Below are positions 33,490 to 41,915 of a DNA stretch of 64,000 bases, one piece after another. The DNA is from Alphaproteobacteria bacterium (GTDB lineage Bacteria; Pseudomonadota; Alphaproteobacteria; SHVV01). The position numbers and the translations under genes are program-made. Numbering within the stretch: position 1 is the first letter of the stretch; each line of letters begins with the position of its first letter. The stretch covers positions 1-64,000 of the forward strand of contig VGEO01000008.1 of NCBI GenBank assembly GCA_016869275.1. Direction: 5' to 3'. The notes beneath the pieces were generated by a model. That model ran no database searches. It worked only from the letters and a program-made list of their open reading frames with translations, and had not been told where the DNA came from.

Positions 33490-34422
33490 GTGGTCGGACG
33501 CGCGCGCCTGTTTTCGATCGTCGTCCTCGCCGCGCTGGCCGCGGTGCCGCTCTACGCGTGGGCGGCCGGCGATGCGTCAGCGCTCGACCTCGGGATCCGC
33601 GTCATGGTGTTCGCGCTGGCCGCGCTTTCGCTCGACCTGATCCTCGGGTTTGGCGGCATGATCAGCTTCGGCCACGCCGCCTATCTCGGCGTCGGCGCCT
33701 ACGCCGTCGGCATCCTCTCGCACTATGGGATCACCGATGGTTTCCTTCACCTCGCGGTCGCGATCGCGACTTCGGCCGTCATCGCGTTCCTGATCGGCGC
33801 CGTCTGCCTGCGCACGACCGGCGTTTACTTCATCATGATCACGCTGGCGTTCGCGCAGATGCTGTTCTTCCTCGGGGTCAGCCTCGAGAAGTTCGGCGGC
33901 GACGACGGCATGACGATCTGGAAACCCGCCGACTACCACCTGTTCACGGCGGCCGACCGCTACGCCCTGTACTACGCGGTGCTGGTTCTGTTGATACTCG
34001 GACTGGCGGCGTCGCTGCAGCTGATCGATTCGCGGTTCGGGCAGGTACTGCGCGGCGCCAAGTCGAACGAGCGTCGGATGCGCGCGTTGGGCTACGCGAC
34101 CTACCGCTACAAGCTCGCCGCCTTCACGCTCGCCGGCGCGATGTGCGGCTTGGCCGGTGCGCTCCTCGCCAATCTCACCGGCTTCGTCGCCCCTGCCTAT
34201 ATGGCGTGGACGCGATCGGGCGAGCTTCTGGTGATGGTGATCCTCGGCGGTATCGGTTCGCTCGCGGGTCCGATCGTCGGCTCGGCAGTGTTGCTCATGA
34301 TGGAGCACGTGCTCTCGCGCGTGACCCAACACTGGATGCTTATCCTCGGGCCGATCCTGGTGCTGCTGGTGCTGTTCGCGAAGCGCGGCATCTACGGCTG
34401 GTTCGTGCGGGAGGCGCGGTGA
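33490..34422 (+). CDS. ABC transporter permease, LivM type
   Basis: 310 residues, GTG start. Typical LivM features: LDLILGFGGMISFGHAAYLG, RTTGVYFIMITLAFAQMLFF, the EAA-like loop GAKSNERRMRALGYATYRYK, and MMEHVLSRVTQHWMLILGP near the end. Its stop overlaps the ATG of the LivG gene (TGATG), which gives translational coupling. Confidence 0.92.
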   Translation: MVGRARLFSIVVLAALAAVPLYAWAAGDASALDLGIRVMVFALAALSLDLILGFGGMISFGHAAYLGVGAYAVGILSHYGITDGFLHLAVAIATSAVIAFLIGAVCLRTTGVYFIMITLAFAQMLFFLGVSLEKFGGDDGMTIWKPADYHLFTAADRYALYYAVLVLLILGLAASLQLIDSRFGQVLRGAKSNERRMRALGYATYRYKLAAFTLAGAMCGLAGALLANLTGFVAPAYMAWTRSGELLVMVILGGIGSLAGPIVGSAVLLMMEHVLSRVTQHWMLILGPILVLLVLFAKRGIYGWFVREAR

Positions 34423-35171
34423 TGGCGCCGCTGCTCGAGGTTCAAGATCTCGCCAAACGTTTCGGCGGCTTGGTCGCGGTCGACGCCTTGAACCTCGAGG
34501 TCGCCGCGCGCGAGGTGCATGCGGTGATCGGCCCGAACGGCGCCGGCAAGTCGACCCTGATCGGAACGCTGGCCGGCGAGCTCGCGGCCGATCAAGGCCG
34601 CATCGTCTTCGACGGCCGCGACGTCACCCGACTCGCGGCGCCGGCGCGGGCCCAGCGCGGGCTCGCCCGTTCGTTTCAGATCACCAGCGTGTTTCGCGAC
34701 TTCACCGCCGAGGACAATGTTGCCCTCGCGGTCCAGGCCAAGGCCGGGCATTCGTTCCGGCTGTGGCGGGATGCCCGCACCGATCCGGCGTTGCGGACGC
34801 CGGCGCGCGCGGCGCTCGATGCGGTCGGGCTTGGCGCCCGCGCTGACACGGTGGCGGCAAACCTCTCGCACGGCGAACAGCGCGCGCTCGAGATCGCGAT
34901 GGCGCTGGCGACCGCACCCAAGCTCTTGCTGCTCGACGAGCCGACCGCGGGCATGGGCCCGGAGGAATCGGTCGCGATGATCGCGATCCTCAAGCGCTTG
35001 CGCGCCGACCATGCGGTGCTCCTGATCGAGCACGACATGGACGTCGTGTTCGCGGTCGCCGACCGCATCACGGTCCTGGTCTACGGCCGCGCCATCGCCA
35101 GCGGTCCGCCCGAGGCGATTCGCGCGAGCGTCGCGGTGCGCGAAGCTTACCTCGGCGACGAGGCGCGCTGA
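34422..35171 (+). CDS. ABC transporter ATP-binding protein, LivG type
   Basis: 249 residues from the overlapping ATG. Walker A GPNGAGKST (37-45), signature LSHGEQRALEIA, Walker B LLLLDEPTAGM and the switch histidine in LLIEHDMD. LivG types carry the LARSFQITSVF segment after Walker A, seen here. It is followed 3 bp later by the LivF gene. Confidence 0.93.
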   Translation: MAPLLEVQDLAKRFGGLVAVDALNLEVAAREVHAVIGPNGAGKSTLIGTLAGELAADQGRIVFDGRDVTRLAAPARAQRGLARSFQITSVFRDFTAEDNVALAVQAKAGHSFRLWRDARTDPALRTPARAALDAVGLGARADTVAANLSHGEQRALEIAMALATAPKLLLLDEPTAGMGPEESVAMIAILKRLRADHAVLLIEHDMDVVFAVADRITVLVYGRAIASGPPEAIRASVAVREAYLGDEAR

Positions 35172-35174
35172 CCG

Positions 35175-35876
35175 ATGCTCGAGGTCAACGGCATCGATAC
35201 ATTTTACGGCCCGAGCCAAGTCCTGTTCGGCCTGAGTCTGCGCGTCGCCGAGGGCGAGGTGGTGACGTTGATGGGCCGCAACGGCATGGGCAAGACTACG
35301 ACCATTCGCTCGGTCATGGGGCTGACGCCAGCCGCGCGCGGCGACATCCGCTTCGACGGCACCCCGATCGCCGCGCTCCCAGCCCACCGCATCGCCCGGC
35401 TCGGGCTCGGATTGGTGCCCGAGGGCCGCCAGATTTTCCCCAACCTGAGCGCCGCCGAAAACCTGATCGCGACCGCTGCCAACAACGGCAAGGCGCGCAA
35501 ACCGTGGACGCTACCCGACATTTACGCCTTGTTCCCGCGCTTGGCCGAGCGCCGCCACAACATGGGCAACCAGCTCTCGGGCGGCGAGCAACAGATGCTG
35601 GCGATCGGGCGCGCGCTCATGACCAATCCGCGGCTCTTGATTCTCGACGAAGCCACCGAAGGGCTGGCGCCGCTGGTACGGCAGGAAATCTGGAGTTGCC
35701 TCGCACGGCTCAAGGGCGGCGGACAGGCGATCTTGATCGTCGACAAGAACGTCGCCCAGATGTCGCGGATCGCCGACCGCCACTACGTGATCGAGAAGGG
35801 CCGCGTGGTGTGGACCGGCACCGCGGCCGAGTTCAGCGCCCACCCCGACCTGCAACGCCGCTACTTGGGTGTTTAA
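35175..35876 (+). CDS. ABC transporter ATP-binding protein, LivF type
   Basis: 233 residues. Walker A GRNGMGKTT, GLGLVPEGRQIFPNLSAAEN (LivF hallmark), signature LSGGEQQMLAIG and Walker B LLILDEATEGLAP. The usual switch histidine region reads LIVDKNVAQM with K in place of E/H, which is common in LivF. It is the last gene of the importer operon, followed by a palindromic repeat that may act as a terminator. Confidence 0.93.
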   Translation: MLEVNGIDTFYGPSQVLFGLSLRVAEGEVVTLMGRNGMGKTTTIRSVMGLTPAARGDIRFDGTPIAALPAHRIARLGLGLVPEGRQIFPNLSAAENLIATAANNGKARKPWTLPDIYALFPRLAERRHNMGNQLSGGEQQMLAIGRALMTNPRLLILDEATEGLAPLVRQEIWSCLARLKGGGQAILIVDKNVAQMSRIADRHYVIEKGRVVWTGTAAEFSAHPDLQRRYLGV

Positions 35877-35879
35877 GGA

Positions 35880-35950
35880 CAACCCCCTCCGGCTCGCTCC
35901 GCTTGCCTCCCTCCCCCTGCGGAACAGGGAGAGGAGATGGGGAGGGGGCG
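35880..35950. repeat. Intergenic palindromic repeat (copy 1)
   Basis: A C-rich to G-rich imperfect palindrome (CTCCCTCCCCCTGC..CAGGGAGAGG..GGGGAGGGGG) follows the Liv operon. It belongs to the same family as the elements near 43.57, 49.7, 51.0 and 56.93 kb. Confidence 0.6.
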
Positions 35951-35978
35951 CTGGGCACGACGCAGAAGGTTGCTCCCC

Positions 35979-36221
35979 TCAGCGCGCGCCTTTGCGGGCG
36001 TGGTGCTCGAAATAGGTGCGCAGCACCTTGTTCATGACGGTCTGATAGCGCGGGAACCCGCGAAACCACTCGAGCACGTCCTTGTCGATCCGGACCGAGA
36101 TTTTGGACTTGGGCGGGGTCGTCACGCGAATGCCGACCCAGCTGTCGGCACCAGCCTTGGCCGCCAAGCGGTCGCGGCGCGGCTGCCGTGGGGACGCGCC
36201 CGGTGCTTCACGTTTCGCCAT
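35979..36221 (-). CDS. BrnA-family antitoxin/repressor-like protein, orphan
   Basis: 80 residues from the ATG at 36221; a longer start at 36296 would overlap the promoter. The C-terminal half KSKISVRIDKDVLEWFRG and YQTVMNKVLRTYFEHH is the ribbon-helix-helix-like module of the BrnA antitoxin. BrnA normally follows the ribonuclease BrnT in an operon. Only 126 bp separate it from the next, divergent gene, so there is no room for brnT. It may be a stand-alone DNA-binding regulator or the survivor of a lost pair. Confidence 0.75.
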   Translation of the reverse strand: MAKREAPGASPRQPRRDRLAAKAGADSWVGIRVTTPPKSKISVRIDKDVLEWFRGFPRYQTVMNKVLRTYFEHHARKGAR

Positions 36222-36269
36222 TTCGCCGCCTCGTCGATGTCCCTCGTGTACGTAAGGGTATTCGACTTT

Positions 36270-36296
36270 TGTATAGGCAAATGTATAGACAGTCAA
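36270..36296 (-). promoter_or_regulatory. Candidate promoter and direct-repeat operator of the BrnA-like gene
   Basis: On the minus strand TTGACT (36296-36291) and TATACA (36275-36270), 15 bp apart. Two direct repeats CTATACA, 12 bp apart, overlap the -10 and the spacer, as expected for an autorepressor binding site. Confidence 0.5.
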
Positions 36297-36347
36297 CGCG
36301 ACCAGCCGCCCTTACGCGCACCGGCTCGATCGACTAGGGTAGCCGTC

Positions 36348-37379
36348 ATGCCGACCCTCGACGCCGCTACCGTCAAGGCCAAAGCCAGGGAGCTCGGCGC
36401 CGATCTGGTCGGCGTCGCGGCGGCGCGAGTTTTGAACGCGTTTCCGCCCGACCCGCGCTGGCCGCAGACCCCGGAGCGGATTTCGCCGCATTGCAAGAGC
36501 GTCGTCGTGGTCGTGCAACGGATTCCGGTCGGCGCGTTCCGTTGCAAATCGAACATCCCGGTCCAGTATCTCGACATGCTGGTCTTGCGCAAAATGGACC
36601 GCGTCGCCTATCGCCTCGCCGACTGGCTCGAACGCCAGGGCGCCCCCGCGTTCGTGACCGCAGCCCAGGAGACCGATTGGTCCTACAAGCGCGCGAGTTA
36701 CGGTCGCCTGTCGACCCGCCATCTGGGGGTCGAGGCGGGCCTGGGGACGCTCGGGCTCGAAGTCAACATCCTGACGCCCGAGTTCGGGCCGCGGCTCTAT
36801 CTCACCGGCGTCTTGACCGAGGCCGAAATCGAGCCCGACCAGCCGATGCGCGAGCAGGTCTGTATCGGCGAATCGTGCAGCCGCTGCCTCCATTCCTGCC
36901 CGACCGATGCCGTCGGTCACTTCGACATCGACAAACGCGATTGCGCCAAGGAAGCCCAGGAGTTCGGCTTTTTCACGATCTTGACCTATCTCGAAAAATT
37001 CGTGACCGCCGATGCCGACGACAAACGCCGCGCGCTTCGGTCGCGCGAGCTGTTCGGCTTCTGGCAGGGCCTGTTGCGGGTGGTCGGATCGTTCGGCGAC
37101 TGCCCGCGCTGTTTGGCCGTGTGTCCGGTCGGGAACGACTATCACGCGCACCTGGCCGAGTTCCAAAAGCCGATCCCCGAGCGGACGCCGGAAAAGGTGG
37201 CCAAGGGCAGGGAATTCAAGGCCGCGCGCGAGCGGGGCGACGCGATCGCCGGACTCGATCCGTGGAACGTGCGTTGGGTCGGGCCCGACGGCTACCAGGG
37301 GATCGTCGCCCGCCAGCTGCGCGCGTTTCGCGACGAACAAGCCCGCCGCGCGCGCGAAGCGCAGGGCGAGGATGGTTGA
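36348..37379 (+). CDS. QueG/reductive-dehalogenase-like 4Fe-4S protein (copy 1)
   Basis: 343 residues from the ATG at 36348. The N-terminal half (KAKARELGADLVGVAAARVL, GVEAGLGTLGLEVNILTPEFGPR) resembles the cobalamin-binding part of epoxyqueuosine reductase and reductive dehalogenases. Two ferredoxin motifs follow: CIGESCSRCLHSCPTD and CPRCLAVCPVG. The family moves electrons through two 4Fe-4S clusters to a B12-type centre. It lacks the HEAT repeats of QueG and the Tat signal of respiratory dehalogenases. A close paralogue follows 9 bp downstream. The substrate is unknown. Confidence 0.8.
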   Translation: MPTLDAATVKAKARELGADLVGVAAARVLNAFPPDPRWPQTPERISPHCKSVVVVVQRIPVGAFRCKSNIPVQYLDMLVLRKMDRVAYRLADWLERQGAPAFVTAAQETDWSYKRASYGRLSTRHLGVEAGLGTLGLEVNILTPEFGPRLYLTGVLTEAEIEPDQPMREQVCIGESCSRCLHSCPTDAVGHFDIDKRDCAKEAQEFGFFTILTYLEKFVTADADDKRRALRSRELFGFWQGLLRVVGSFGDCPRCLAVCPVGNDYHAHLAEFQKPIPERTPEKVAKGREFKAARERGDAIAGLDPWNVRWVGPDGYQGIVARQLRAFRDEQARRAREAQGEDG

Positions 37380-37388
37380 GGCGTCGCG

Positions 37389-38390
37389 ATGGTGGCAGCG
37401 TTCCAGCGACCGCTCACCGCCGAAGCGATCAAGGCCAAGGCGCGAGAGTTGGGCGCCGATCTGGTCGGCATCGCCGACGGCAAGGTGCTCGATCGGAATC
37501 CGCCCGATCCACGCGACCCGCGCCGGCCCTCCGACATCAGCGCGCTCGACGCGGACCGCGTCATCGTCCTTGCCAAGCGCTATTCGAGCGGCAGCGCCCG
37601 TATCGTGCCGTGGAACGATCGCCACAAGTACTATAACGACGAGCTTGCCCTCACCGCGCTCGAAGAGACTTCGCTCGCGCTCGTTTACTGGCTCGAAGAC
37701 AACGGCTATCCGGCGCTGATCGTGCCGCCGACCCATACCGACCCCTGGCGCTACGTCGAACGCGACCCGCGTCAGCACATGACGACCCTGATCTCGCTCC
37801 CCCACGCAGCGGTCGAAGCCGGGCTCGGCACCCTCGGGCTCAACCTCCAACTGCTGACGCCCGAATACGGGCCGCGGGTGCTGTTGACCGCGGTCCTGTC
37901 CTCGGTGCCGTGCGCGGTCGACGCCCGGCGCGAGGAGGCGCTCTGCCAGGGACCGGCCTGCGGCCGCTGCCTCAAGACCTGCCCCGGCGATACCGTCGGC
38001 CACTGGGATCGCGACTGGGTCACGTGCGACCGCTACCGCTCGCCGCACGGCTTCGGCCCCCTGGTCGAACAGTTGGAACGTGTGCTCGACGAGCCCGATC
38101 CCGACAAGAAAAAAGCGATGATCCGGACCGAAGAGACCTTCAACCTGTGGCAGAGCATCCTCCGCGGCGCCGGCGTCGTCACCGGCTGCCGCCGTTGCCA
38201 GGACGTGTGCCCGGTCGGCGCCGACTATGGCCAGGTCGCGGACGCGCTCGTGGAAATCCCGGAAAACACGCCGGCCAAGGAGCTCCGCCTGGCTGCCATG
38301 CTCGAGGCCGAGACCGAGCGCCCGGACGCTTCACCAGGATATGAAGTGCAACGCCGCTGGATCGGGCGCCTCGGCTACCGTAAAACCTAG
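37389..38390 (+). CDS. QueG/reductive-dehalogenase-like 4Fe-4S protein (copy 2)
   Basis: 333 residues. It shares KAKARELGADLVGIADGKVL and AVEAGLGTLGLNLQLLTPEY with the preceding gene and carries CQGPACGRCLKTCPGD and CRRCQDVCPVG cluster motifs. The two proteins differ in the middle and C-terminal regions, so they may form a heterodimer or act in sequence. The short spacing shows co-transcription, and the neighbouring CoA ligase and thiolase suggest a reductive step on an organic acid. Confidence 0.8.
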   Translation: MVAAFQRPLTAEAIKAKARELGADLVGIADGKVLDRNPPDPRDPRRPSDISALDADRVIVLAKRYSSGSARIVPWNDRHKYYNDELALTALEETSLALVYWLEDNGYPALIVPPTHTDPWRYVERDPRQHMTTLISLPHAAVEAGLGTLGLNLQLLTPEYGPRVLLTAVLSSVPCAVDARREEALCQGPACGRCLKTCPGDTVGHWDRDWVTCDRYRSPHGFGPLVEQLERVLDEPDPDKKKAMIRTEETFNLWQSILRGAGVVTGCRRCQDVCPVGADYGQVADALVEIPENTPAKELRLAAMLEAETERPDASPGYEVQRRWIGRLGYRKT

Positions 38391-38441
38391 GGGAACCGGC
38401 GAGCCCCCAACGCCGGACCCAGAGGAAGGACCCCAGCGCGT

Positions 38442-39761
38442 ATGTGCGCCCAGACGCTTTACGACTTGCCGCTGCAGCCGCCGAAGTCGCGCGACGTCAT
38501 CAAGAAGCTGCAAAGCGTCCGCAAACGCGTCGCGGTCGAGCGCGCCAAGCAATCGGCGTTCTGGAAGCCCCGACTGTCGGCGATACGCCTCGACAAGCTC
38601 GACGATCCCAAGGAATGGCGGAAGATTCCGCTGCTCACCAAGGACGAACTACGCAAGCTGAGCGACGAGCAGTTCTACAGCGACTTCTGCGTCGCGCCGC
38701 GGACCGAGATCTGCGAGTACTGGCGCTCGGGCGGCGTCACCGGGCGTCCGCTCTTCTATCCGCGCACCTTCGCCGACATCCGTTACGCGATGATCGGCTT
38801 CGCCCGCACCTTCCAGGCGGCCGGCATCAAGGACGGCAACGTCGCCCACCTCTCGCTCCCGCTCGGTATCCATCCGGCCGGGCAGTTGTGGGCCCGCGCC
38901 GGCCAGATCATGGGCGTTGGCATGAACTGGGCCGGGGCCGGCGCGACCATCCCGTCCAAGCAGCAGCTCGCTCTCATCCACATGCTGAAACCGACAATGT
39001 GGATGGGGATGCCGAGCTACGCGCTCCACCTTGCCAACCTGGCCGAAGCCGAAGGCCTCAAGCTTGCCGATGGCAGCGTGCAGACGATGCTCTGCACCGC
39101 CGAGCCGCTCTCCGACGCTAAACGCACCAAGATCGCGCGCCGGTGGGGCGCCGAGGTGTTCGATACGTTCGGCATGACAGAGGTCTCGATGATCGGCGCC
39201 GAAGGCGCGCGCCATGAGGGTTTCCACGTCTGGACCGACCTCGTCTTCATCGAGGTGATCCACCCCGAGACGCATGAGCCGGTCGGGCCCGGGCAGTCGG
39301 GCGTGCTGGTGGTGACGCCGCTCTTCACCAACCATGCGACGCCGTTTCTGCGCTGGTACACCGGCGACATCGTCTTTTATCAGGAAGAGATGTTGGCCGA
39401 CGCCGGCCCGCTCTCAGTATTCCCGCGCATCTTTCACGCCCACCGCACCGCCGGCTTCTTCAAGGTCAAGGGCGTCAACATCAACCACGCCGAGTTCGAA
39501 GACTTCATGTTCAAGCTCCGCAAGGTCAACGACTTCAAGGCCGAAGCGGTGGCGACCGGCGGGGTCGATGCGTTCAAGGTCTCGATCGAGGTGCCGCGCG
39601 ACGTTAACGGCGAAGACATCGTCAAGCAGGTCGCGGTGCTGGTGAAACGGCAGTTCGAGGTCGAGCCCGAGGTCGCGGTCCTGCCGATCGGGACGCTCGC
39701 CGCCGAGTTCGAAACCAGCGTCAAGGCGCCCCGCTTCGTCGATCGCCGCGAGCAGACCTAG
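38442..39761 (+). CDS. PaaK-like AMP-dependent CoA ligase
   Basis: 439 residues. It follows the phenylacetate-CoA ligase layout: KIPLLTKDELRKL near the N-terminus, the shortened P-loop region YWRSGGVTGRPLFYPRT, TMLCTAEPLSDAKRTKIARR, FDTFGMTEVSM, WYTGDIV and the C-terminal domain start GFFKVKGVNINHAEFE. The P-loop SGGVTGRP is weaker than the usual SSGTTGxP, which may indicate an unusual substrate. It activates an aromatic or similar acid. It lies 51 bp after the Fe-S genes and 11 bp before the thiolase. Confidence 0.86.
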   Translation: MCAQTLYDLPLQPPKSRDVIKKLQSVRKRVAVERAKQSAFWKPRLSAIRLDKLDDPKEWRKIPLLTKDELRKLSDEQFYSDFCVAPRTEICEYWRSGGVTGRPLFYPRTFADIRYAMIGFARTFQAAGIKDGNVAHLSLPLGIHPAGQLWARAGQIMGVGMNWAGAGATIPSKQQLALIHMLKPTMWMGMPSYALHLANLAEAEGLKLADGSVQTMLCTAEPLSDAKRTKIARRWGAEVFDTFGMTEVSMIGAEGARHEGFHVWTDLVFIEVIHPETHEPVGPGQSGVLVVTPLFTNHATPFLRWYTGDIVFYQEEMLADAGPLSVFPRIFHAHRTAGFFKVKGVNINHAEFEDFMFKLRKVNDFKAEAVATGGVDAFKVSIEVPRDVNGEDIVKQVAVLVKRQFEVEPEVAVLPIGTLAAEFETSVKAPRFVDRREQT

Positions 39762-39772
39762 CGGCATACGGC

Positions 39773-40978
39773 GTGTTCGAGAACGTCGAGATCCCCTACG
39801 GCGCATATTGGTCGACGCCGTTCGTCAAGTGGCAGGGCGCGCTCGGGCACCTGAACGCCATTGAATTCGCCGCCCACGTTGCCAAGGCCGAGCTCACGAA
39901 GCGCAGGCTCGATCCGGCCGCGTTCGATGGCGGCGTCTTGGGCATCACCACGCCGCAGTACAAGGGTTTCTGGGGCGTGCCGTGGTTCATGGGACTGATC
40001 GGCGCGCCCGCGGTGACCGGACCGACGATCGCGCAAGCGTGCGCGACCTCGGCCCGCTGCCTGCAGGCCGGCGCGCAGGACGTCGCGACCGGCCAGGCCG
40101 CCTGCACGCTGGTCGTCGCCGCCGACAAGACGTCGCACACGCCCCACATCTATTACCCCAATCCTGAGGGCTTCGGCGGCGTCGGCCAGCACGAGAATTG
40201 GCTGATCGACAACATGAACCGCGATCCGTACGCAGAGGTTTCGATGATCGAGACCGCCGAGAATTGCGCGACCAAGTGGCAGGTGACGACCGCGCAGCAG
40301 CACGATGTCGCGCTCCGCCGCTACCAGCAGTACGGCGACGCGATCGCGAACGGAGCCGCGTTCCAGAAGCGCTATATGACGCTTCCGTTCGCGGTGCCGG
40401 ACGGGCGCTATCGCAAGACGGCGGCGACGCTTCAGGGCGACGACGGCGTGTTCCCGACCTCGACGGAAGGTCTCGCCAAGTTGAAGCCCGTGCGCGAGGG
40501 CGGCACCGTAACCTTCGGCGGCCAGACCCACCCGGCCGATGGCAACTGCGGGTTGGTGATGACGACTCCCGACAAGGCGCGCGAACTCGCGACCGATCGC
40601 GACATCCGCGTCCGTGTCCTGGGCTTCGGGTCGGCCCGGGTCGACAAGGCTTACATGCCGGCAGCGACGGTGCCGGCCGCGAAGGCCGCACTCGCGCAGG
40701 CGGGCAAGACCATTGCCCAAGTCGACGCGGTCAAGACTCACAATCCGTTCGCGGTCAACGATGTCGTGTTCGCGCGCGAGACCGGGTTTCCGCTGAACGA
40801 GATGAACAACTACGGCTGCTCGTTGGTCTGGGGCCACCCCAATGCGCCGACCGGCATGCGCGCCACCATCGAGCTGATCGAAGAACTCGCGCTGCGCGGC
40901 GGCGGCGTCGGTCTGTTCACCGGCTGCGCCGCCGGGGATTCCGGCATGGCGGTCGTGATCGAGGTCGGTGAACGCTAA
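39773..40978 (+). CDS. Thiolase family protein (acetyl-CoA acetyltransferase/SCP2-like)
   Basis: 401 residues, GTG start. Nucleophile C90 in IAQACATSARC, then HNPFAVNDVVFARE, NNYGCSLVWGHPNAPTGMRA and the second cysteine in GLFTGCAAGDSGMA. It cleaves beta-ketoacyl-CoA or condenses acyl-CoA units. Coupled to the PaaK-like ligase it would release acetyl- or propionyl-CoA from the activated acid. Its 3' end overlaps the convergent oxidoreductase gene by 4 bp. Confidence 0.88.
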   Translation: MFENVEIPYGAYWSTPFVKWQGALGHLNAIEFAAHVAKAELTKRRLDPAAFDGGVLGITTPQYKGFWGVPWFMGLIGAPAVTGPTIAQACATSARCLQAGAQDVATGQAACTLVVAADKTSHTPHIYYPNPEGFGGVGQHENWLIDNMNRDPYAEVSMIETAENCATKWQVTTAQQHDVALRRYQQYGDAIANGAAFQKRYMTLPFAVPDGRYRKTAATLQGDDGVFPTSTEGLAKLKPVREGGTVTFGGQTHPADGNCGLVMTTPDKARELATDRDIRVRVLGFGSARVDKAYMPAATVPAAKAALAQAGKTIAQVDAVKTHNPFAVNDVVFARETGFPLNEMNNYGCSLVWGHPNAPTGMRATIELIEELALRGGGVGLFTGCAAGDSGMAVVIEVGER

Positions 40979-41904
40979 GGCACGTCGAGGACGAGCTTGC
41001 CGCGGACGTGGGTCGTCTGCGACAGCCGGTGCGCCTCGGCCGCTTGTACCAACGGCAGGACGCGGCCGACTTGGGGCTTGATCGCGCCGTCGGCGACGAG
41101 CTGGGCGAGACCACGGAAGGCATCCGGGTTGTCGCGCACGACCGCCTGTTTGACCGCAACGCCGTGGTCGGCGCCCAGGTCCGTGACTGGCTCGGCGGTG
41201 ATCCAGACTAGCGTGCCGCCTTTCTTAAGCACGCCGTAGGAACGGCGGTGCACTTCGCCGCCCATGGTGTCGAACACGATATCGAGGCCGTTCAGCACCC
41301 GAGCGAAGTCCTCGCGGTCGTAGGCGACGACCCGTTCGGCACCGAGCGACCTGACGTAATCGGCGTTGGCGGCGCTCGCGGTCGCGATCACGCGGGCACC
41401 GCGGTGGCGCGCGATTTGAACGGCGATCCCGCCGACCCCGCCGGCGCCACCGTGGACCAGAACCGCCATGCCGGGCTCGACCGGGGCGGTCGCGACCAGC
41501 GCCATCCACGCCGTCAACCCGGCGAGCGGATAGGCGGCGGCTTCGGCGAACCCGAGCGCCGCCGGCTTCGCGACCAAGCGGTCGGTCTTGAGCGCGATCT
41601 TCTCGGCGTAGGTCCCTTGGCCCATGTGGCCGGCGATGAAAGAGGCGGCATCGCCCACTTTCCATGCGGCGACGCCGGGCCCGAGCGCCGCCACCACGCC
41701 GGCACCGTCGCGGCCCGGAATCACCGGGAACGCGGTCTTGAAGTAGCGCTCCATCGCCCCAGTCCGGATTTTCCAGTCGACCGGATTGACGCTGGCCGCG
41801 TGGACGTCGACCACGACCTCGCCGGGGCCAGGGATCGGATCAGGCACCTCGACGAGTTCGAGCACTTCGGGCCCACCGAACTTGCCGTAACGAATGACGC
41901 GCAT
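40975..41904 (-). CDS. NADPH:quinone oxidoreductase-like MDR protein
   Basis: 309 residues from the ATG at 41904 (AAGGGGAAA upstream). Zinc-free medium-chain dehydrogenase/reductase: SVNPVDWKIRTG, VIPGRDGAGVV, the nucleotide motif VLVHGGAGGVGGIAVQIA and the C-terminal RGKLVLDV. It reduces quinones or enones with NAD(P)H. It lies 11 bp after the acyl-CoA synthetase gene, probably in one operon with it and the amidase. Confidence 0.9.
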   Translation of the reverse strand: MRVIRYGKFGGPEVLELVEVPDPIPGPGEVVVDVHAASVNPVDWKIRTGAMERYFKTAFPVIPGRDGAGVVAALGPGVAAWKVGDAASFIAGHMGQGTYAEKIALKTDRLVAKPAALGFAEAAAYPLAGLTAWMALVATAPVEPGMAVLVHGGAGGVGGIAVQIARHRGARVIATASAANADYVRSLGAERVVAYDREDFARVLNGLDIVFDTMGGEVHRRSYGVLKKGGTLVWITAEPVTDLGADHGVAVKQAVVRDNPDAFRGLAQLVADGAIKPQVGRVLPLVQAAEAHRLSQTTHVRGKLVLDVP

Positions 41905-41915
41905 GGTGTTTCCCC

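Noticed and set aside
36222..36347. BrnT toxin gene upstream of the BrnA-like gene
   Set aside because: Only 126 bp are available, filled by promoter-like and repeat sequence, and no frame resembles BrnT.
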